DNA of 64,000 nucleotides, from positions 6,906,571-6,970,570 of the forward strand of contig CAIIXF020000011.1 in the NCBI GenBank assembly GCA_903813345.2, given 5' to 3'. The DNA is from Owenia fusiformis (taxonomy: Eukaryota > Annelida > Polychaeta > Sabellida > Oweniidae). Position 1 is the stretch's first letter, and every line of letters starts with the position of its first letter. Of this stretch, positions 36,220 to 51,200 are shown one piece after another. A program made the position numbers and the translations under genes. The notes below the pieces were generated by a model. That model did no database searches. It had not been told where the DNA came from and saw only the letters and a list, made by a program, of their open reading frames with translations.

Positions 36220-39200
36220 CAGCAAATTCACCTTACTGAGGAAGAGCAATGGAAATAGCACCAAGTGTCCTTTCACCCTTCCCAGCTCTTTCTTCGCTTG
36301 CTCTGGATCAGTTTTAGCAAGAGGTGGGTATTCCTTTTCATAGTTTTTCAACAATGTGTAGTCCAAGGCGTAGTCATTAGGTGCACAACGGAAAACCTGG
36401 AAAGAAACAAGAATAGATTCACTCAATTGAAAATCAATTCACCCAGTTGATAATCAATTCACCCCATTGGAAATTCATTCACCCAGTTGATAATAAATTC
36501 ATCATGTTGAAAATCAAAATACACCCAACTGAGAATTCAGGTCATAAGAATATGAAAAATGAGGATTTTACATACAATTGAGAATAATATCTGGATAAAA
36601 CCAGTAACAGTGATTTTCCCTAGCATTAAAGCAAGTAGGTGCAGTTAGCCACCTGAGATTAAAATCAGGCTTGCACCCACATACCCACCTGAATATCCAT
36701 TTGCATCCACTTGAAAATGAGAAAAATCATGAAAAATGAGCATATTTTGCCCAATTTTGGTCTGAATAGTGAAAATGATCATTTTGCACTCACAAGGAAA
36801 TAATCCTGTTGAGAACACAGAGTAACCTTCAGTCCTTACTTTCTTTCTACTTACACGATCATAGACAGATGTATTAGTGGCAGCATATTTCATCCACACA
36901 TCCTTATAGAAGACATCAGCGATTGGGTCAGTCATTCTCACTTTATCATGCACAGTCAGGCCTAGATGCTCCCTGAAATAAAATGTTTTTATTAGCACCT
37001 CAATCTAAACAGTGTAAACTGTTAGTGTAAACTGTTCACTGCACCATGAGCAACTAAACAATAATTGACCTCTCCATTTAATTGACCGCAGTCTTAATTT
37101 ACATTATTGCGATATAATTTTAGGTTTAGTCTAGCTACACGCCTTTGTGAATCCCCACGACACAGTTCCCCACATGTTGTGTTGGTGAAGCAAGGGTTTA
37201 TTGTATTAGGATGACCAACTCTTTCACACTGAATTTTGTCAATGTCCAATTATAGCTTTATGCAGTTATGAGTGAGTAGCAGGATTCCAAATTCACCCTG
37301 ACAATCCATATAGTATAGTAGGAACAAGGGGTTCCCATGCACCCATAAGGTGTGAATAAGTTACATACATTTTTGTAATCCATAGGGTGTCTATTTAATG
37401 AATTCATTTGTTAACATTGCCAACTAATGTCCCATAGTACTTTTATGGCGGCATTCAGTTACCATGGTTACGCATCTTTAGACATCTTACCTTGGTATCT
37501 TAAATCATTTGTAGCTCTGTCATTATTTGGTCTATAGAAATGATATTGGTACCAAATTAAACCTCGTTGAATTTCCAATAAATTTCTGATATTCAATTAT
37601 GCAAATTATCTAATTTGCACAAATTATGACGTCATCAATCTATTTTTGGTTCAGAATTTCCAACTATAGCAACGTATCTATTAGAACTGAGGCCGTATGG
37701 CAAAATTTCTGAACGGTTTTGTCCTTTATTCTATTAGAAGAAGGTAGAAGCAACATAAAAGTGAAAACAGATTCAAAATTGAATCAGTATTACGAAAGTT
37801 ATGTAACTTTCGAGGCAGCTATCGTGAATGTCATTATTTGACAATAATATACATACATCTTACCTTGGAGTCTTGAATCAATGTAGCTTCGCCATTATTT
37901 GGTCTATAGAAATGATATTGGTATCTGATTAAACCTTATTAAACTTACTATATGGTTACAATATTAAGTTATGCAAATTAGCTAATTTGCATTAATTGTG
38001 ACGTCATCAATCCATTTTTTGTTCAGAATATCGTAGTATAGCAACATATCTATTAGAACTGAGACCGTATGACAGAATGTGTGCATAGTTTTGTCCCTTA
38101 CTTGATGAGTGGAAGATATAAGCAACATTAAAGAGACAACAAATCTTCAAAATTGGATCAGAATTAACAAAATTATCCAGCTTTGGAGGAAGCTACTGTG
38201 AACGTCATTGTTTGACAATTATAAAAAGAACATTAAATTAACAAAAAAAGTAACAACCATCGTTGTTTCAATCTTATTGAGTAAAAATGTACATGTATTG
38301 AACTGAACTAATAAGTATGTGGAAAGGTTACATGCATTTTGACTATCATTCACAGGGGTCAAAACGGTTATCTCGACCCTGTATATTAAAGATCCAATCT
38401 TATAATTTACCATGCACTTTCAATGATTCATATAAATAGTATACATATAGTCTGATTTTCATCATATTCTTCATATTCTTGATTCTTAAAGCATCTGAAG
38501 TATATAGCACGATTAGAAGTGAAGATGATTCATCATATGGTTTATGTAATATTTCTAACATTTCAGATGCTATGGTAACATCACTTGATAATGAGGTTTT
38601 TACATTTTACGTTCTTAATGAGTTAAAAGGAAGTTATTCTCCCTTTGCTTTAGAGATAAATAGTCGCATGAATTTGTTTAGAAAAATTATAACTTAATTA
38701 ATTTAACCCCCCCCCTGACAGCCCCCATATTTGAAGATTTTGGTGAAACCTGGCAAAATACATTAATTATTAGGTTCCAGAAGCCCCCAGAAGCTTTATG
38801 ATGGCCCCCAGTGGCCCCAAGAATCAATACAGGGGCCCCAAGTAGCCCCAAGAAGCTATACTGTGCTCCCCAGAAGCTAAATGTTGGCCCCCAGAAGCTG
38901 AATAGTGGCCCCCAGGAGCTATACGGTGGCTCCCAGAAGCTATACAGGAAACCCTGTGGCCCCCAGGAGCTATACGGTGGCGCCCAGAAGCTATACAGGG
39001 GCCCCCAGTGGCCCCCAAAAGCTATACGATGGCCCCCAGAAGCTACACGGGGGCCCCCAGAGGCTATACTATGGCCCCCAGAAGCTATATAAGGGCCCCC
39101 AGAAACTATACTATGGTCTCCAGAAGCTATATGGTGGCCCCCAGTGGCCCTCGGAAGCTATATGATGGCCTCCAGAAGCTAATTAGTGGCCCCCAGGAGC

Positions 39201-42200
39201 TATACGGTGGCTCCCAGAAGCTATACAGGGGACCCCAGTGGCCCCAAGAAGCTAAACGATGGCCCCCAGAAGCTATACAGGAGCCCCAAAAAGCTACATG
39301 ATGGCCCCAAGAATCTATATGATGGCCCCCAATGGCTCCCAGAAGATGTGAAGGGCCCCCAGTAGCCCCAGTAGGCCTGCAGGAACTGTACTGTAGCCCC
39401 CAGAAGCTATACAGGGGCCCCCAGTGGCTCCCAGAAGCTATAAGATGGCCCCCAGAAGCTATGCAAGGGCCCGCAGAAACTATACGGTAGCCCCCATAAG
39501 CTATACGATGGCCTCCAGAAGCTATACAGTGTCCCCCAATGGGCCACCATATAGCTTTGGGGGCCACCGTATAGCTTCTAGGGGCTACTGGGGGCCCTCT
39601 ATAGCTTCTGGGAGCCATTGGGGGCCATCATATAGATTCTGGGGGCCATCGTGTAGCTTCTGGGGGCTGCTGTATAGCTTCTGGGGGCCATCGTATAGCT
39701 TCTTGGGGCCACTGGGGTTCCCTGTATAGCTTCTGGGTGCCATCATATAGCTCCTGGGGGCCACTAATTAGCTTCTGGGGGCCATCATATAGCTTCTGAG
39801 GGCCACTGGGGGCCACCATATAGCTTCTGGAGACCACAGTATAGTTTCTGTGGGCCCTTGTATAGCTTCTGGGGCCATCGTATACCTTCTGGGGGCCACT
39901 TGGGGCCCCTGTATAGATTCTTGAGGGCCATCATATAGCTTCTAGGGGCTTCTGGAACCTAATAATTAATGTATTTTGCCAGGTTTCACCCAAATCTTCA
40001 AATATGGGGGCTGTCAGGAGGGGGTTAAATTAAGTTATAATTTTTTTAAACAAATTCATGTGACTATTTATCTCTAAAGCAAAGGGAGAATAACTTTCTT
40101 CTAACTCATTAAGAACGTGAAATGAAAAAACCTCATTATCAAGTGATGTTACCATAGCATCTGAAATGTTAGAAATATTACATAAACCATATGATGAATC
40201 ATCTTCACTTCTAATCATGCTTTATACTTCAGATACTTTAAGAATCAAGAATATGAAGAATATGATGAAAATCAGACTATATGTATACTATTTATATGAA
40301 TCATTGAAAGTGCATGGTAAATTATAAAATTGGATCTTTAATATACAGGGTCGAGATAACCGTTTTGACCCCTGTGAATGATAGTCAAAATACATGTAAG
40401 CTTTCCACATACTTATTAGTTCAGTTCAATACATGCACATTTTTACTCAATAAGATTGAAACAACTATGGTTGTTACTTTTTTTGTTAATTTAATATTCT
40501 TTTTATAATTGTCAAACAATGACGTTCACAGTAGCTGCCTCCAAAGCTGGATAATTTTGTTAATTCTGATCCAATTTTGAAGATTTGTTGTCTCTTTAAT
40601 GTTGCTTATATCTTCCACTCATCAAATAAGGGACAAAACTATGCACACATTCTGTCATACGGCCTCAGTTCTAATAGATATGTTGCTATACTAGGATATT
40701 CTGAACCAAAAATGGATTGATGACGTCACAATTAATGCAAATTAGCTAATTTGCATACTTGAATATTGTAACCATATAGTAAATTTAATAAGGTTTAATT
40801 AGATACCAATATCATCTCTATAGACCAAATAATGGCGAAGCTACATTGATTCAAGACTCCAAGGTAGATGTATGTATATTATTGTCAAATAATGACATTC
40901 ACGATAGCTGCCTCGAAAGTTACATAACTTTCGTAATACTGATTCAATTTTGAATCTGTGTTCACTTTTATGTTGCTTATACCTTCTTCTAATAGAATAA
41001 AGGACAAAACCTTTCAGAAATTTTGCCATACGGCCTCAGCTCTAATAGATACGTTGCTATAGTTGGAAATTCTGAACCAAAAATAGATTGATGACGTCAT
41101 AATTTATACAAATTAGATAATTTGCATAATTGAATATCAGAAATTTATTGAAAATTTAACGAGGTTCAATTTGGTACCAATATCATTTCTATAGACCAAA
41201 TAATGACAGAGCTACAAATGATTTAAGATACCAAGGTAAGATGTCTAAAGATGCGTAACCATGGTAACTGAATGCCGCCATAAAAGTACTATGGGACATT
41301 AGTTGGCAATGTTAACACATGGATTCATTAAATAGACACCCTAGGGATTACAAAAATGTATGTGACTTATTCACACCTTATGGGTGCATGGGAACCCCTT
41401 GTTCCTACTATACTAATATATCGGCATATAAAACTTCATAAAAGTAGTTTTTTTCAAAATGAGATAAAAATCAGCTTTGAGTAAATATTCTCTGTTAGTG
41501 AACACCTCACCAGTGGAACACTATTTCATGGCACAAATTTTATTAACTTCCCATTGGATAACATTATGAAGATAATATTTGACATTTAATTTTCCGAACC
41601 TGGCAAAAATAAGGCAATAGGCAAATTAAATGATTAGGCAAAATTTACACTTTTATAGTATATGTAGTAGACTAAATTGTTTCAACAATGTTGGTGATTA
41701 TCAATAAACATACCTGAATAGAGTTTTCCTTAGACTGGATGCAAACTTTCCAGCCTTGTGGTCTTTCCCTGCAAACTTGACTTTAACAAGTTGGGTATCT
41801 CGTACAATCATCGCAATCTCGCTATCACGTTTACCCATCATGCTCCTGTCATTGATGTTTGCCGATCCAATGATTGTTGTGTCGTCATCCACGATCATTA
41901 ACTTGCTGTGGACATACACTAGTTCAGTTACCTGGAAAAGTTTTGCATTTTTTTGTCAAAATGTGACCCTAGTTCAAGTGTGACACTCGTCAAAATATGA
42001 CCTTTGTAAAATGTGACACTGGTCAAACTTGAAATGTGACCGTTAAAATTAAAATGTAAAAGTAGTCAAGCTCAAAACTCTCACTTGAAATGTGACCCTC
42101 AGGTTAAATTTGAAAGCCAACACTAGTCAATCCTTATGTATTGTACGTTCTATCATGCATATTCGTTCAGGCATTAAGGATTTAAGTACTGGAGTAGTAC

Positions 42201-45200
42201 ATTGTGGACTGAATCATTCCTCCAGGGTGTTGTTTCAACCTTGCCACGAGATGTGCAGCATAGAGTGTGAAGTTTAGGAAACAGCGCCTGAGTGGAATGA
42301 ATCAGCCATAATGCATTGTATCTATGACTTAAATTCTTGTCACACATTGCGAAAAAATATTTCATATGATATTACTTAAAAGATACAAAATCACTTAAAA
42401 GAACACCTTTTGAGGAAATGTTTTGCAAAGGTCGAGTTATCATCATCTGAATTTCAATCTGTTCTGGATTATGTGCATTTTTCCTATGAATATTATATTC
42501 ACTTTCTTTTTCATTCCAAAGATTTTGAGGAATATCATATTTATCTACTAGGTTCATGCATATTTGTTCAGGACAAAAAGCCTGACTTTTTCTCTTTGTT
42601 GAATAAACTGAGACTTGACCAAATGTAATCTCTATCATAGTATTTTAAATTGAAAGGTCACAAGCATTTTGCTCAAAAATTAACCTCAAACAACTTTTCC
42701 TTTCAGGAAAATAAAAAATTTTGACCATTAGAAATTATTTTCAAACTTTGTATGGGGCCTTTAATATTTATATTTTAAGGATCGTTTTATGAAAATAACC
42801 AAGAATAGCCTGGAATATCAGTGTGTAAAGTTGTCTGAATCCATTAGCAATACTCATGCAAAAGACAATGTACGCCAAAGACACTGTATGCGACACTGTA
42901 TGCAAAAGACACTGTATGCCAAAGAAGTTGTATGCCAAAGACACCGTATGCTAAAGACACTATGCCAAAGACGCTGTAATTTTGTCTGAAACAAAGTAAG
43001 GTCTACAACTACATTTCACGTCTTATCATGGGCAAAATAAACTTGTTTTACCTGTTAATCTTCAAAGATATTCAAAAAAGGTATTTCTTACCAGGTTCCC
43101 ATTTAAAGTGTCGTGAGTGCGGAGACCACAAAAGCTGATATATTTCAAGGGATCGCCAACTGAAATCACAACACATAAATTATTACACGTGATATTATAG
43201 CATGATAAAAGGTCACAACCTGTTCACAGTAAATAGAGTGTAAAAATTGCCAACATCAAATGATTATCACAAAAGTGTTGAATGTAACAATATGTCACTA
43301 TTTCTTGGTACTACAATTAGAAAATATACTTTATTTCCCCCAAAATGATATTGTCTTAAAATTTGGCTCTGAATTATAAATAACAGTTACTTTTAATATG
43401 AGAGTACACAGTGACACAAAAAGGATGATCGCTAATTTTGCATTTAATCTCAATTATTGATGGAATCTTTATGTTTTCTGAACCACAGGAAAGAATACGT
43501 GTATGTAAAACACATAATGGTGCAAAATCAGGGGTAGCATTTTTGTATTACCCTGTACATGGATATTTTGCAGACATGCTGTTTTAAAGTCAATAAACTT
43601 TTTCTAATTTAAAGAGTGCACAAAGAGTTCTGTTCTTCTAAAGGGTAATTTACCTTTTGTCTGCAGCCGTTCTATTAATGAGTTACCACCCCTACATATA
43701 GACTGGTAGTTCCAATGTGTGATTGCTTGGATGGCTGTTCCTTTATTAGTGCCTAACTCCCCCTCAAAAGCTGGCAATAAAGGTAGTACAACAAACACCC
43801 TAAAGGTGTCACCAGCTCTAAAATAATAATAGAGGAACTATTTTAGCAATATTTTGCAATAAATAGTTAAAGGGATAGCAATGGATAGAGATAAGCAAAG
43901 CTGTTTCTTCCAGAAAGATTGATTCGATTTTGCAACATGATTTACGAAAATACTTTTCAAGCTTATTTGAAAGGACTGACAGGCCCTTTTCAAATCTCAT
44001 GATTAATGAATATGAAACTTATCTGAAGCCATAGATTGGAAAATAATTTTGTAATTACTCATGGGCTTTGACTATCCTTTCATAGATGGCGTCACCTATC
44101 GCATTTTCAACAACTGGATGGCCGGACACACTGATGAAAAACTGGTTCTGAAAAAATAAAAGCACATTGCTTCTTGAGAATAACAATTCATACTGGAAAG
44201 ATGAACTGGCAACAATCGGTATAAAATACTTTGAGATCAGATTTGTCAAAATTTTACGACAAAATAACTAAACTAAACAACAATAAACTTATATATATAT
44301 CTTTTATTGACTCTTTAGATGTCATGACCTGACATATTAGTCATTACAAAATGAAATTTTACAAAATTACACTACACTACACTACATATACAATGTATAC
44401 ACAGCATATTTACATATGTTATAATATACTTTAGGTGTGATGCATCCAAAATGTTAATCTCCAGGCAAGTTTAAGTTTTTGAATGATTTTGTAATAAAAC
44501 TTCCAACTTGCTTTTGCACATATTTATCTTTTGAAGATATTAACATAATGAATGTATTTTCAGGATCATGTTGATCAACATTAATTTTGCTAGTGATGTT
44601 GTCAAACAATATTTTTCTATTTTCTCTATGTATTTGGCATTTAATCATGAAATGAACCTCATTTTCTATTTCCTCACAAAAGTTACATAATCTTTCATAT
44701 TCTATACATGCATGACATGTAGGCAGTACAATCTTAGATTTTCTATGTTCCCATTTAATTTGCATTTTTTGATTTGAATTCTAAAATTAGTGAAAAATCT
44801 ACAATCTACAAGTTGGTATGTGACAGTCATGCATATGAGATTTTTCCACTCTCAGATCAGAGTTGCTTTATCATGCATGCTAAAATCAGAATCAGCAAAA
44901 CAGTCTAAAAATGTTGTAACTATGAAATGAAAACAAAGTCTTAAATTTATGATAACAAAACAGGAAATGTCGATTAAACAATTATCGATTATATTATAAG
45001 ACATTATACAACCTTAAAATATAAAATATATTGTTAAGTGTCAAACAAATAAATAAATGAGAGAGGAATAGAGAAATAATTCTACACATCTGTCAAATAG
45101 GCCTACAGAGAGACTTTTATGCCCAAATATAGCAATTTCAGATTATATTCAATAAAGTTAAAATAGAGTTTGTGAAATGTATTCAACAAAGGCAAGAGTT

Positions 45201-48200
45201 ACTAAATAAGTGGAATTATGTAAAAAAAATGGGATGAAAAGGAAAAAATATCAGGGAAGTGATCAAAACATTCATACAAAATGAAGCATTCAGAACAGGT
45301 TTTACTGTAGATAGAATGATAAAGGATTTTTGCTACTCAGCTCTACTATTGACCAATCAAATTGCAGCAAGTTGAGTGATCCAGCAGATCAGCTAGTCTG
45401 TCATCATTTTTTGGAATATTCTTCACTGTTTCAGGTAAGTATGGGTTAATTAAGATGTAGATCTACATAACCTATATAATTTATTGAAATCAATAACTAG
45501 CCATCAGTTTTATGTAAAGTTTTTTCAGAGAAATTTCTGATTATGGCTGCAAAATAACATAAGTCTAGCAGTCCAACATTGAAATTTCAAAAATAAAGTA
45601 GATTGAGTAGTCTAGTCTAAGCTTAGGTGTCAAGACTGACTAATGTTTCTTGACTCTCACTCTGATTCTTAAAGCTTATCCTTTCCAATAATTTGCTTTT
45701 GCTACTTAAAAGAGAGTTTCATCTGCACTCGTTGAGTCAGTGATAATCCTTTGATCTAGCTAGCCCTAAACTCGAATAAACTATAGTTGTCGTGATATCA
45801 TATTTGAAATCTACATGTAAAATTACATCTAGAAATGTGGTTTTAAAAAGTTGAGGAGATTCATCGGTATAACAACAAAAAGTGAAATAATTATATTTTC
45901 TTGAATTGGACAGATAATATTTTCGTTTACTGGACATATTTTAATTTGTATAACTATCAGATAATAATTATATAAAAAGGGTAATAACATGAAGTAAATG
46001 TATCCTGACGGTGTTATCTGCCCCAAGTTAGCCACCTGGTGGTGAAACTGGTAACTACCAACTCACATCTCTTACAAACTTGCATGACACTTTGAATTGG
46101 TTTAGGAATGTGGTCATTGAAAATTTTGAAAGTTATAATAATTGCGATAATGATAATGAAAAAATGTCAAAAATGAAGAAAAAATGAAAATGTCAAATGC
46201 ATATACTGTATCTTATGGTTAGTGAATGGTGTAGACTAATGGGATTGAGTCATTTCATTGTTAATTTCATAGGCTAAGGTCGATAGAAATAATTTTTAAA
46301 TGATGGCATGGTAAAAAGATAATACTGGATTCTTTCTGGTGCTGCCATCTTTATATCGGCCCAGAACCTATGATTAATTTGCTTTATAGAAGGGAGGAAA
46401 AATGATGAGCAACTATAACAAAGATCTAGAAAATAACTTACTTCAATATAAATGTAGTGTTTGGCGAGCTGAATCGCTTTAATATATGCCTGGTAGATAG
46501 ATGTCTCTGTATGCTGTATACCCGCAGACCAAGTGTCAGCGCTTCGTAATATCTGCAATCAAAAAAATTAACAGTGCTCACGTACATAATTAGAAAAAAT
46601 ACATACACCGTAAATTTCAAGCAAAAATATCCATCCAGCAAAATGCTGGACAGAAAATGTATACATGAACTTTAAAACAAAAAACCCATAAAGCCCTTAC
46701 TTAGAATATTTCCGAGCTTCAATTTAAGCCTTTCTGTACCTTATATCGAGAACTTTTCAAAATTGGTGTTAACCTTTTTATGTAAACATATTTTCATTAA
46801 GGACATGATTAAACCCAATTAAAATACTGTATGTAAACTGACCTGACAATCTGCCATTATAGCTGTTGACGAGATCTTTGACGGGACTTGCACCTTGTTG
46901 TAAGATTTGGGTAAGAGGAGAGGGCAGTCTTTGTTTTGTCGCATCTTCTTCAACTGAAAAAATGAACCAGTCGAACCTTATTGAATCTCGCTTACTCAGA
47001 TATCTTACCGAGGGGCTTATTGTATGCAGTATACTTTGGCTCAGATGGGGTACCATTTTCTACTTTTGGTATGGGAATGGACCCATATTATTACATTTGG
47101 TATGAGAATTGTCCTGGAATTGATTGATATGTCAATGGTTTTACAATTATACAAATCTGGTATGAGAGTGGCTGTAGACACTATTTTGCATCATGTATTG
47201 TACTTGCAGGTAGTATATCTGTAATTTCTTTGAGATTGCAGGCTGTCATAATTAACACATGTCATCTCTTGATCTATTTTTAGGCAAAATAATGGCTTTG
47301 TTTTAAATGTACTTGCTAATTTTTTGCAAGGGTTAACCATTAATATATGCAAATGCGTTGTCAATTGCATTGTCAATAAATGTAAAAATCAATGCAAGGC
47401 CTAACAATCACAACAAAAAAGATCTCATATTTTATACAATATGGGAAAACGACAGAATAGTATATGCATACAGAGTTAACATTATATACAATGGCGTAGA
47501 CATGATTTGGTGACCAGGGGTTCTGTATTTTTTATGTTATGCCTGGGTCACATTTGTCCCGATTTATAGGCCTGTGCCCGGCCAATTTAGTATCCTGTTT
47601 ACAATTGTATTCCGGTTTGAACACAATACTCAATTGGCCGGGTGACTCAATGTATTTTTTGGAATCTTGTAACCATGACAACTTATAAAATGGGACTTAA
47701 AAACCTGATCATTCTGAAAGAGTTTATCGCATGCTTTAAAATGATATATAACACGAACGTATGCCCATGGATACACTACATATATTATTTCAGAAGTACC
47801 ATATATGGCAATTTTCAAAAATTCGTCAGTATTTTAGTGCTTTTTGGCCCAGTATTGAATGAGTAACATGTAAGGTTATTCTTTCCAAACACCTGCACAT
47901 GTTATTTTCTGGTACAAAATAAAATATGATGGCGTGTGTATTTCATTGCTTTTTTTTAAAGAAAGTATCCTTGCAAGTTGCAATGTCTTCTTTTAGTAAA
48001 CCTGGTAACAGGTCAATGGCGACTCCAGGAAATGCTGATATTTCAAGGAAAATCATTCAAAATGGCCGCCTTTTAAATTTTCCAAATTTCTTCTCCAAGT
48101 TTCTCAATAACACTGGATTTCCATTGACCACTTACTAGGTTTACTTAGAGAAGACAATGTAATGATACTTTTCAGATAAAAGCAAGGAAATACACACGTA

Positions 48201-51200
48201 ATGCCTTCATACTTTATTTTGTACAAGAAAATAACATGGGCAGGTATAGCATTTTTTCAAAAATGTTGTTTAGAAAGAATAGCCTTAATGTTTTCACGTT
48301 AATGGGTTCGTCCGAACCAATCGAACTCCCGGTCCTTACGGCTATGACATAGGCTACTGGTATTAATATTAAATAACATACCAAACATACCACATGCATA
48401 TCTCTTGGTAAACTGATCATACATGAGGTGAAAGCAATTCTGGTTATTATGTCTCTATAGCGCTAGTAATATATATAATATGGAATTAAGGATGTAATCT
48501 TGAGTTTGTTATCTCAAATATCTAGTGACCGATCAGACATGATATTGCACATGTTCTTATTACTTTCATGAGTGATGTTTCACAAATGAAGAAATTGCAA
48601 GTTTGAAATGTTTTGTTTTAAAAAATTTCTGCATAACAACATTAATCCAGGCTTATGAATAAATAATAAATTATAAAGCAGTAGCGATTAAATATAAAAA
48701 TCAATTATTATCTTGACCTGCAGACCTCCAGGGCTTACACCTGGTATCTGCAGATATCTTGGCTTATCTACTCCCATTTAGTCTCGGTTTGGAGAACTAA
48801 GTTCATCAATCTACTCTTTTGAATATTCATTCATGAAAAAATTATTACCCGAGAAGACTTCTCCAAATCAAGACTTGTCCCTTGTGTTTTTAAACTCGAA
48901 AAATATAAAATCTGCAAAATTCCAGTAATTAATCAAATTCACAATTTCCAGTATTCCTTCAGTGTCATGAAACAATTATTATTGTATGAGTAAGGTTCCT
49001 TTGAAATTAGTACTCTTGACTGAAGGCCAGACTAAAACATCTAAAACCAGAACAACGGCAACGCCAAAGCGTAGCGAATCCCATCGAACAGAAATGGCTG
49101 GCAATTTTACAAACGAATAGCAAATATCATAAAACAACACACCAGAAAGGCCACCATTTTCAAAATGGTTGCTCACTAGCCAAGTTGTCATCAGAAGAAA
49201 TAATATGCTTTTTAGTAGCCACCTCCAAAATTTTTGAAAAATCGCACACGTACTTGTAAAATAACACACATGAAAATGGTGGCCATTTTTCAAAATGGCC
49301 AACTACTCACCAAAGTTTTATTAGACAATGTGCCATGCTTAAACTATTCACATATTAAATATGAACAAAAATCGCTCCACTACTTTTTTTAAAATGGCGG
49401 CCATTTTTCAATTTTTTTTCAAAATGGCCGCCTTCTACCCAAAGTGTCAGAGGACAGTGTGCCATGCTTATATTATTCACATACCAAATATGAACAAAAT
49501 CGCTCCACTACTTTTCGAGTTATAGTAAAATACGTTAAAATGCCGGCCATTTTTCAAAATTTTTTTTCAAAATGGCCGCCTTCTACCAAAAGTGTCATAG
49601 GACAGTGTGCCATGCATATAGTATTCACATACCAAATATGAACAAAATCGCTCCACTACTTTTCGAGTTATAGTAAAATACGTTAAATGGCGGCCATTTT
49701 TCAAAATGGCCACCTTCTACCAAAAGTGTCTTTAGACAGTATGCAATGCTTATAGTATTCACATACCAAATATGAACAAAATCGATCCACTATTTTTTGA
49801 GTTACAGCAAAAATCGTAAAATGACGAGTAAAGGCCGCCATTTTTCAAGATGGCTGCCATGTGCTTCTTTAATATCTACATTTGTAGCATTATTAATGTC
49901 CTTTATAATTTTTTTACATTTAAAACATATTGCTGTTACAGTTTTACATATAGCCTTGCCCCAAGTCGGTCTCTTTTACTTATCTTGATTTCTATTATGA
50001 CCGCCTTGTACCAAAGAGAAAGCCACGTGCTTTACCGACAGTTTGTTTATGTCGGTGATTTTGACCAATAGCACGCGATCTTTCAATGTCTAAATTTAGG
50101 TTACAAACACACGAGGTAATACAGTTGTTGATTTTGCTCCAATCAGCAATTTAGTATTGGAACCTTTGATAGTGGCATTGTGGGAAGTCCTACCTCGCTT
50201 TACTTTCATCAGCTAGCAAAACTGAAAATGACCCTCGCAAAATCGATAAACGTTTTATTTGCTAAATATAATTGAAAGTAATTTGAATGTAGTGAACCGA
50301 TTTTATATCAGAAAGTTGATGACTGATCAGTTCACATATAAACACTTATAGTTATGCTGTGAAAAGGATAATGAAAAGTTATTATGGTTCTGGTGAATGC
50401 GTTTTATTTGTAAGGGAGATGCCTGGATTTGCAGACTGCAAGCATGCCGCATATAACTTCACAACCGCATGGCGAACACGTGGATTTATTTATTGATTTT
50501 TGTGTATGACTACCGCTATTGGCTAATGCTATAGGGCACGCGTAATAGTTGGTGCATAATTTATCATAATAACAGTGGAGATGTATCGGATTACACAAGG
50601 CGATAATAATTCAAGATCAGATAAAGTAAAAAATACCGACTTGGGGCAAGGCTATTTTACATATTGCACCTAAATTACTGTAAAATCGGCACTAAAATGG
50701 CCGCCATTTTGAAATGAGCGGCCATTTTGAAAATCGGCTTTCGAGCAGAACTTCTACCCCCATAGGGTATATGTGTACAAAATATGAACAAAATCGGGCC
50801 AACGGTATTTGAGTTATTGCCCGGACGGACGGATGTACGTACGGACGGACGGACGTACGTACGGACGGACGGACGTACGTACGGACGGACGGACGGACAG
50901 AGGCGTTCCCTATATCCCTCCGAACTTCGTTCGATGGGATAATGATGCATCCATGATGTCAATATACTATATCTAGTAAACCCCACACACCAATTATCAG
51001 AGAATACGCAAAATACCAGTGAAATTTTAAAATCACAAAATCATGGAAAAGTATAAAATAGAAAAGTACAAAAGTAAATTTAGCCTCATGATTATTACCT
51101 TGGTATAATTCCAGCGTTGAATAAAATGCCTTGAGACGTCTCGAGCACATTTCCCAAAAACAACAGCGCCAATATCGTGCCAAGGCATTCTGGGAGTGAC

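Noticed and set aside
38811-39837. Proline/glycine/tyrosine-rich open frames
   Set aside because: They follow the GGCCCCCAGAAGCTATA minisatellite in every frame and flip strand with it, so they are not proteins.
48290-48350. tRNA-like B box on the minus strand (AGTTCGATTGGTTCG)
   Set aside because: It has neither an A box at the right distance nor a cloverleaf; probably chance.
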